A model generated the notes under the pieces. That model did no database searches and was not told the DNA's origin. It saw nothing but the letters and a program-made list of their open reading frames with translations. Positions 58,248 to 64,000 of a DNA stretch of 64,000 nucleotides are shown here, in pieces. The position numbers were made by a program, and so were the translations under genes. How positions within the stretch are numbered: position 1 is the first letter of the stretch; each line of letters starts with the position of its first letter. The DNA comes from Gracilaria gracilis. Lineage: Eukaryota > Rhodophyta > Florideophyceae > Gracilariales > Gracilariaceae. The stretch lies in NCBI GenBank assembly GCA_030374805.1, contig JARGSG010000128.1:57805-121804 (forward strand), written 5' to 3'.

Positions 58248-61200
58248 GGGTGCGATACGGCAGCTGATATTACCGTAGCCGGGGTCGAACTCGAGTCGAG
58301 TGCGTAGGCGTAGCTCGAGAGAGTGGGCTATCCTTGACTAGCTCTGATACCTCAGGTAGGTCCGATAAACCCCTTTCCTGGTGCGGGAGAATCGACGGGC
58401 GGTTCGCGCTGTCCCTGTTTGATTCTGTTCCTTCCTGTGTGGCAGGTACTCCAGTTCCGGTTTCCGGTAGCGTTACCAATTCTTGGAGTGGGCTCGGTGC
58501 CCTGTAGACGCGGTCGCGTGATATCCGTTCGTGTTGGTTATTAATTTCCAGCACGACGGTGTCTCCAGACATGGAAATAACCTTATAGGGTCCATCCGCA
58601 ATCGGCGATAACTTGTGGCGGCGTTCGTTCTCCAGGTTGTAATACTACTTACGGAGGAACACATAATCTCCTACCTGTAAGTTAGGTAACGGTCTCCGAA
58701 TTCGGCTATCAAAGTTGCGCTTGTAGGCGAGCTGAGCCCTGTCCATAGACGCACGTGCTGCCGGTACCAGCTTGGTGAGCCATTTCTTCCACGCTTCGCG
58801 GTACGAGCCCGGTGATGGGAACATATTTAGAGTTGGTTGCGCCTCGATGGCTAGAGGAGGTGGTCTCCTCGACAGTACCAGCTCAAATGGTGAAAGTCCC
58901 GTGACCCGATGAACCTGGGTGTTGTACGCATACGTGATAGCGTCCGTGAACTGATCCCACGTCTTGGGATGGTCTGACACATAGGACCTCAAAGCACCAA
59001 GGATGGTTCGATTAAATCTCTCTACTTGCCCGTTCGCTTGGGGATGATAGGTCGTAGTGAATAAATTCCTAATATCCAGGATCCTACACACTTCTTGAAA
59101 GAACTTCGAGGTGAATTGAGAGCCGTTATCGGAAAGTAACTGTACCGGTGGGCCATACACAAAGACCCAGTGGGTAACAAACGCTTGAGCCACAGCGGCT
59201 GCTGTGATCCGTTTGAGCGGCACTGTTCTAACCAATTTAGAGAACCTGTCGGTGATGACCAGTAGGTACTGATTCCCTCGAGAGGTCTTAATCAATTCTC
59301 CAAGAATGTCAATGGCCACGAACTCCAGCGGTGCCCGTGCGGGAAACAAAGTTAACTCTTTCGAGTACTTTCTTAATTTAACGTCATTCTTGGCACAAGC
59401 CTGACAGGAGCGGCGGACTGCATAACAATCGAACGCCATTGCGGGCCAATAGAAGTCCCTTCTGAAGGTGAGATAAAGCTTCCTTCCTCCCGGGTGGGCT
59501 CCCAACTTCACATAGTGAGACAAGTGCAGTACGCGACTCTGTAAGGAGTGAGGTACCACCATTTGTGGGTTGGTTTCAACAGTTTGCCACCAAGTAGCCT
59601 TGGTCATTCACCTGGGAAGGTATCCTATACCCCACCGTTCAGACGGGCCCTAACCTGTATACAAAAGGGATCCATCTGCTGTTCCCGTATCATCTCCTCG
59701 GGCGAAATCGGTACAAAATGTCCCGGTATCCGGTTTTATAGTCTGGGTGGCGAGGATATCGTCACACACATCATCCGATAAAGATTTCTGTCTTCCCCTC
59801 ATCGAGGTCACCAACCATAAAACATGGTATCTCTTTCCGTGTCCTCGGTGGGTTCAGCTTCTGCTGCAGTGCCCAAACGGGATAGAGCGTCTGCCTGCAA
59901 GTTCAAGGAGCCTTTCTTGTACACTACTTCAAAGGTCAAATTGCGAGAGTCGGAGTCTCCATCTCATCAGTCGTCCCGACGGTTCGGTAATTTCCATGAG
60001 CCAGCGTAGGCAAGAATGGTCCGTGTGTACCCGAAAGTGGGTTCCCATCAAGTATGGTCTCAACGTTGCGAGAGCCCATACAACGGAAAGGCATTCCTTC
60101 TCCGAAACGGAGTAATTCCGTTCGTGCACATTCAGTGATCTCGACCAATACCCAATAGGGTGACGTTTGCCAGACTCTTCCACCTGGAACAACGCACAAC
60201 CAACTTGGTTCGCACTCGCATCAGTGTCCACCTCGTAGGGTAAGCCGGGTTTCGGCAGGGCCAAGACTGGTGGCGACGTTACAAGCTTTAATTAGTGCCG
60301 CAAATGCGGACGCTTCCGCATCGCCAAAGGGTTCCAATTCCACTGGTCTTCCTTTCATCAGGAGTTTGTTCAACGGCGAAGCGATATCCGAAAAGTTCGG
60401 CACGAAACGACGGTAAACGTTACACAGGCCTAAGAAGGATCGAAGCTCAGTTTGAGTTCTTGGGTGTTTCGCCTCTTTCAAGGATTTTACCCCGCACCTC
60501 GTCAATTGAGAGCTTACCTGGGCGAATAATATGCCCAAAGTACTTAACCGATTCGGTGAAAAACTCGCACTTCTTAAGCTTCAAGGTGATCCCTGCGTCT
60601 CGTAAAAACGGTCATAACTTCCGTACATGGGTGAGATGGTCCTCCATGTTATTGGAAAAGACGACGACGTCGTCCAAGTATACCAAACAGGTGGTCCACT
60701 TGAACCTGGCCAGAAGGATATCAACCGCTCGCTGAAACGTTGCGGGGGCATTCGTCAACCCAAAGGGCATTCTCCGAAAACGATACAGGCCTTGATGGCA
60801 CACGAAGGCCGTCTTATCCTTATCTTCTTCCCTTATGGGCACTTGCCAGTATCCCCAATTGGCATCTAAAGTGGTAAACACTTTCGCGCTCCCTAGAGAA
60901 TCGATATATTCGTCCATCCGGGGAATCGGGTATACGTCTTTCACTGTAACCGCATTTAACTTTCGGTAATCGATACAAAATCTCCAGGATCCACCTGGCT
61001 TCGGTACCAAAACAACTGGTGACGCCCAAGTGGATTGAGCGGGCTCAATAACGCCGGCTCGGAGCATCTTCTCGACTTGAGCTTTTTCCTCTTCTCGGGC
61101 CTTCGGTCCTGCCCTGTAAGGGTGTTGCGCAATGAGCCGAGTGTTCGGAAGTAGATCTATGAAATGTTCTGTGACTCCAATTGTTCCGAGAGTACCATCC

Positions 61201-61430
61201 CACATGGGCGTAAACTCGCGAAGCATATTGCATAGCTTCTCCCGATGGGACTCCGGTACGTGGCTCCAAATTGAGCTCCATTAACTCCTCAACAGGGTTC
61301 GTCTGTTCAGTGCCAGGTGGCAACGGCCTAACCTCAAAAGGTGCTGGGGAGTCTGAACCCGAGTTCTTCTGGGTAACATCCGTATCGGCTTCAAGTGACT
61401 CATTCCGTAATTCGGCGAAGTCGGCGGCCT

Positions 61431-61444
61431 CCTCCCCCTCCTTA
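61431..61444 (-). promoter_or_regulatory. Internal polypurine tract 1 of retroelement 5
   Basis: ATAAGGAGGGGGAGG in element sense, encoding KEGEE in the protease-RT linker. Confidence 0.6.
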
Positions 61445-62210
61445 TGGTCAGACACACCGAGCACGGTTCCAATCGGAATCTTCGTGGGTATCACTGCAGC
61501 GGGGTGCGGTAGTACAGTGCCAATTACTTGGTTCTTTGTTAACCACTGTTTGGTTTTGCCAAGATTGGCAACGAGGACCTTAAAGGCTTCATCCGGTTGA
61601 ATCGTTACAACTCCATTAGCCAAAGCAATCTGGCGCTCTTCATATAGTGCCGGTAACGGCTGCACTGTGTGTAGACCAAACTGCTTGGTGACGACTTCGA
61701 CCCACACCTGGGACTCCGGCGGAAGTTGCACCGATTTGAGCACGTGCAACTTCGTTGATGCCATTGTGCCTTCGGTAGGCTGATGTGCAACCGGGAGCGG
61801 TACGTGTTTCCGCGTAGCGGCTCGCAGAGGTCTCCGGACAATCGTAATTATTGAACCGTCTTCCATTTCCACGGTACGCTTCCGAGGACGGATATTTTCC
61901 ACAAACCTGTCACAGAAATCACAACCCAGTATAACTGGTGCGGCTAGCGAATCGCAAACGACGAAATCTACCTTCACGAGGTGCCTTCCTAATCTCACCA
62001 GGAGCGAAACGTAACCAGCCGTACTAATCGGATTGTGGTTGGCATCCGAAATATCCATTGATGGACCGTAACGAACACGTTTTTGAAGAGCAGAGCGATA
62101 TCAGTTTCCTGTGAATAAGGTTAGGAGCAGCGCCTGTATCAGGACCGACAACTGACGAACCATAAAATGTTCTGAAAGGCCGAGATCGGCGTAAACTTTA
62201 TAGTTCCGCT

Positions 62211-64000
62211 TGGCCATAACCAGGATTCTATCCGGGAGACGGGGATTACGGGCCCGTATCCACGGTCGACAAAGAACACAAAAAGTGTTCCGAATCCACG
62301 TCGGTGGCTGCCATTTTCCTTGATAGGATCTTAACAGTCGGGGAGCGAAGCGGAGGCGCCTCGGGCGTCTTCTGCTTCGACTTGGAAGACGCCCCTCCCG
62401 TCGGGGAGACTCCCATACTTAGTTTTTCGGAGCCGGAACCGCCTGATGCGGGCGATTTCCCTCCGCGGGGCCTACCTGATTCCCGTATACCGGTTCGCGA
62501 CGCTGAGCCTGAAGGTTAGTCTGCGCGAAGGCAGGGTTACCATGAATGGTTCCAGCAGCTCCCTGAAGGGGGCGCAACGAATGCTTAGCGCCTTCATAGG
62601 ATGTTCTGGGGACCCGTGCCTGTTCCTCGGGCGTCAGAGGCTCGAACTGAGTGGACGATTTTCAACCTATCCCGTGCCGGGACCGTGCACTGCGGTGAAA
62701 TATGACCAAATTCCATAACATTTGTAGCAGATCACTGCGATTGAACCATCGGTGGGACGTGCTATAACACGACCCTGCTGGGTGCTATCCCTCCATCCTG
62801 GGCGAGTTGTCCTCATCATGCGACCTCCATAGGGTATCGATGCTGCCGGAACTCGGCGGTCCTGACCATACAGGGCCGGATCGCACTCCGTAGACGGCAC
62901 CCGTGGGTTGACGGCAATTCCGAGGTGGCAATTGAAGTGCCGACAGAACTCGGATTACTACCTATGAGGTGGCACATTATCCATGTCCATACTGGCTTCA
63001 TTCCCATATGAAAGGGCCAGAGAAGAGTCAGAATTGTTGGCAAACAGTACCTTACGAGGCTTCGACTTGGGGGGACGCCGAGCTCGGAGCGTATCTCCTT
63101 CAGCCTGGGCGTACTGTACCAATTTCAAATAGGTTATCTTCCGATTCTCCTCCCGATAACGGGCTACAAGTGCCCGAATCGCGGGATTTAACCCATCGAC
63201 AAACATCGCACATCTCTCCTGTGAAGGATGAACATTACCACACAGCGGTGGAAAGCCTTATTCAGGCGCGTGGAATAAGCCGTTTCCGTTTCTTCCGGAC
63301 GTTGCTTCAGTTCCCTCAGGGCCGACGTAGCCTGCTGAATGGCATGAACAGTAGCGTATGACCTTAAGAGGTAATGAACCGCTTCGGGCCAACAAGTAAC
63401 GCCGCCTTCCGAGGCTCTTGACGATCCAAGGATGGAATTAAACTGGTCTTCAGCCTGACCTTTCAGGTAATAGGGGAGGGCAACGTACGCCTGTCCCTCC
63501 GTCATTCCGAGAATATCGGCTTCATGAACGAACCTAGAGAGGAAATCCAGCACCCGGATGGGGTCTTCTCCTGTAAACTCGCGATTCTTGAGTGTCACGC
63601 TGAGCTTACGGATGTGCGCCCTCACCTTTTCGGTACTTTTAGAGGTTCTCTTCCCTTCGGACTTCTGTAACCGATAGTAACGGTACGATAACAACTTCCG
63701 ATAAAGCGGATTCGTAGGCTTCAACTCCTTAAGACCAGGACACTTAGTTCCCTTCTCCCGGGTACGAATTGCACCTTGAGAGGTAAACCGTGGCCCTTGA
63801 ACGGGACGATTGAGAATGTCGACGACGTCGTTGACGACTACCTTCCGAGGCAGCGGACGATGACGACGACGACGAGCTGTTTGAGCTGTCAGAGTCAGAG
63901 TGAGAGTCAGACGAATCCACGTGGTGGCGAAACTCTTTTGAGGACTTGCGATGGCTCTTCTTGTCAGATTGATGAACGAAATCTTTCGGAACAGACTTCT
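62211..64000 (-). pseudogene. gag: Gag of retroelement 5, broken, incomplete at window edge
   Basis: Capsid part 63,188-63,724 (MKPTNPLYRKLLSYRYYRL, GEDPIRVLDFLSRFVHEADIL, AYVALPYYLKGQAEDQF, ETAYSTRLNKAFHRC) continues in another frame at 62,958-63,206 (MFVDGLNPAIRALVARYR) and reaches a degraded knuckle (ICYKCYGIWSYF) near 62,720. It retains the capsid middle that element 4 has lost. Upstream (63,725-64,000) the serine- and acid-rich N-terminal region is present but out of frame. The ATG lies beyond the edge. Confidence 0.75.

Larger units (their letters stand above)
57039..62210 (-). pseudogene. pol: Pol of retroelement 5, broken in several places
   Basis: From upstream: protease DTGAAP near 62,130 in one frame, then 61,045-62,058 (APVILGCDFCDRF to the linker), a frameshift near 61,250, RT (FCIDYRKLN, YLDD near 60,670) at 60,612-61,226, further shifts near 60,600 and 60,280, RNase H (DTDASANQVG), a stop after SQFDL at 59,929, integrase (CQACAKN, AIDILGE, SDNGSQF, NGQVERFN) at 58,645-59,607, then more stops before the chromodomain (YRVRWYGYPPEQDTWEP, 57,039-57,287). 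The domain order is complete but at least five lesions prevent expression. Confidence 0.85.
53663..64000 (-). mobile_element. Retroelement 5: family B element with intact antisense ORF, runs off the window
   Basis: Minus orientation: 3' LTR 53,663-54,659, polypurine tract, antisense ORF on the plus strand, chromodomain, pol and gag to the window edge. The left flank is CTGAT (53,658-53,662), so the same pentamer is expected after its 5' LTR outside the window. Its LTR is only distantly related to that of element 4, so it is a separate subfamily. Confidence 0.88.

Noticed and set aside
1..64000. Bacterial origin of the window, CRISPR arrays, rRNA genes
   Set aside because: No spaced identical repeats of CRISPR type, no rRNA sequence, no operons or Shine-Dalgarno pattern were seen. 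The elements are of eukaryotic type.

Overview
The window is a stretch of eukaryotic nuclear DNA dominated by LTR retrotransposons of the Ty3/gypsy type, with a few intron-free or intron-poor host genes between them. Evidence for a eukaryote: chromodomain-bearing gag-pol elements with LTRs and 5-bp target duplications, secreted GH18-like and cysteine-rich proteins, tRNA-like repeats, and no bacterial operon structure. A red alga of the Chondrus type (compact, intron-poor genes among masses of LTR elements) is my best guess. An oomycete or another retroelement-rich protist cannot be excluded from sequence alone.

Layout. 1-10,414: a long open frame, running in from the left edge, of a protein with RTX-like glycine-rich nonapeptides. 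It is split cleanly by retroelement 1 (1860-7475), which has LTRs that read as identical and a perfect 5-bp target duplication. The frame also carries a probable frameshift near 335-350 and an in-frame TGA at 8567. 10,415-25,750: AT-rich host DNA with dispersed hairpin repeats, a secreted cysteine-rich gene (13,388), a non-autonomous DNA transposon with 237-bp inverted repeats (15,315-16,472), a GH18-like secreted gene (18,171-18,884), a three-helix membrane protein gene (19,731), two small ORFs, tRNA-like repeats and a decayed DDE transposase. 25,753-35,408: retroelement 2 (family A, minus strand), with a 2.2-kb 3' noncoding tract. 35,498-38,290: remnant of a family B element (LTR, polypurine tract, antisense ORF). 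38,400-43,520: element 3, a decayed relative of element 2. 43,521-53,662: element 4 (family B, plus strand). 53,663 to the right edge: element 5 (family B, minus strand), inserted inside the antisense ORF of element 4.

The most interesting system is family B. Between pol and the 3' LTR it carries a long ORF on the opposite strand to gag-pol. Three copies are present. One (54,741-56,657, 638 aa) is fully open although the pol gene of the same element is broken. The retroelements of both families also carry internal copies of the polypurine tract, at conserved places inside pol. Families A and B share an 18-nt primer-binding site. Each family is peppered with its own short CCG...CGG inverted repeat.

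Coordinates of LTR ends rest on TG...CA ends, short inverted ends, PBS and PPT position. All comparisons were made by eye between copies inside the window; no alignment or database search was run.
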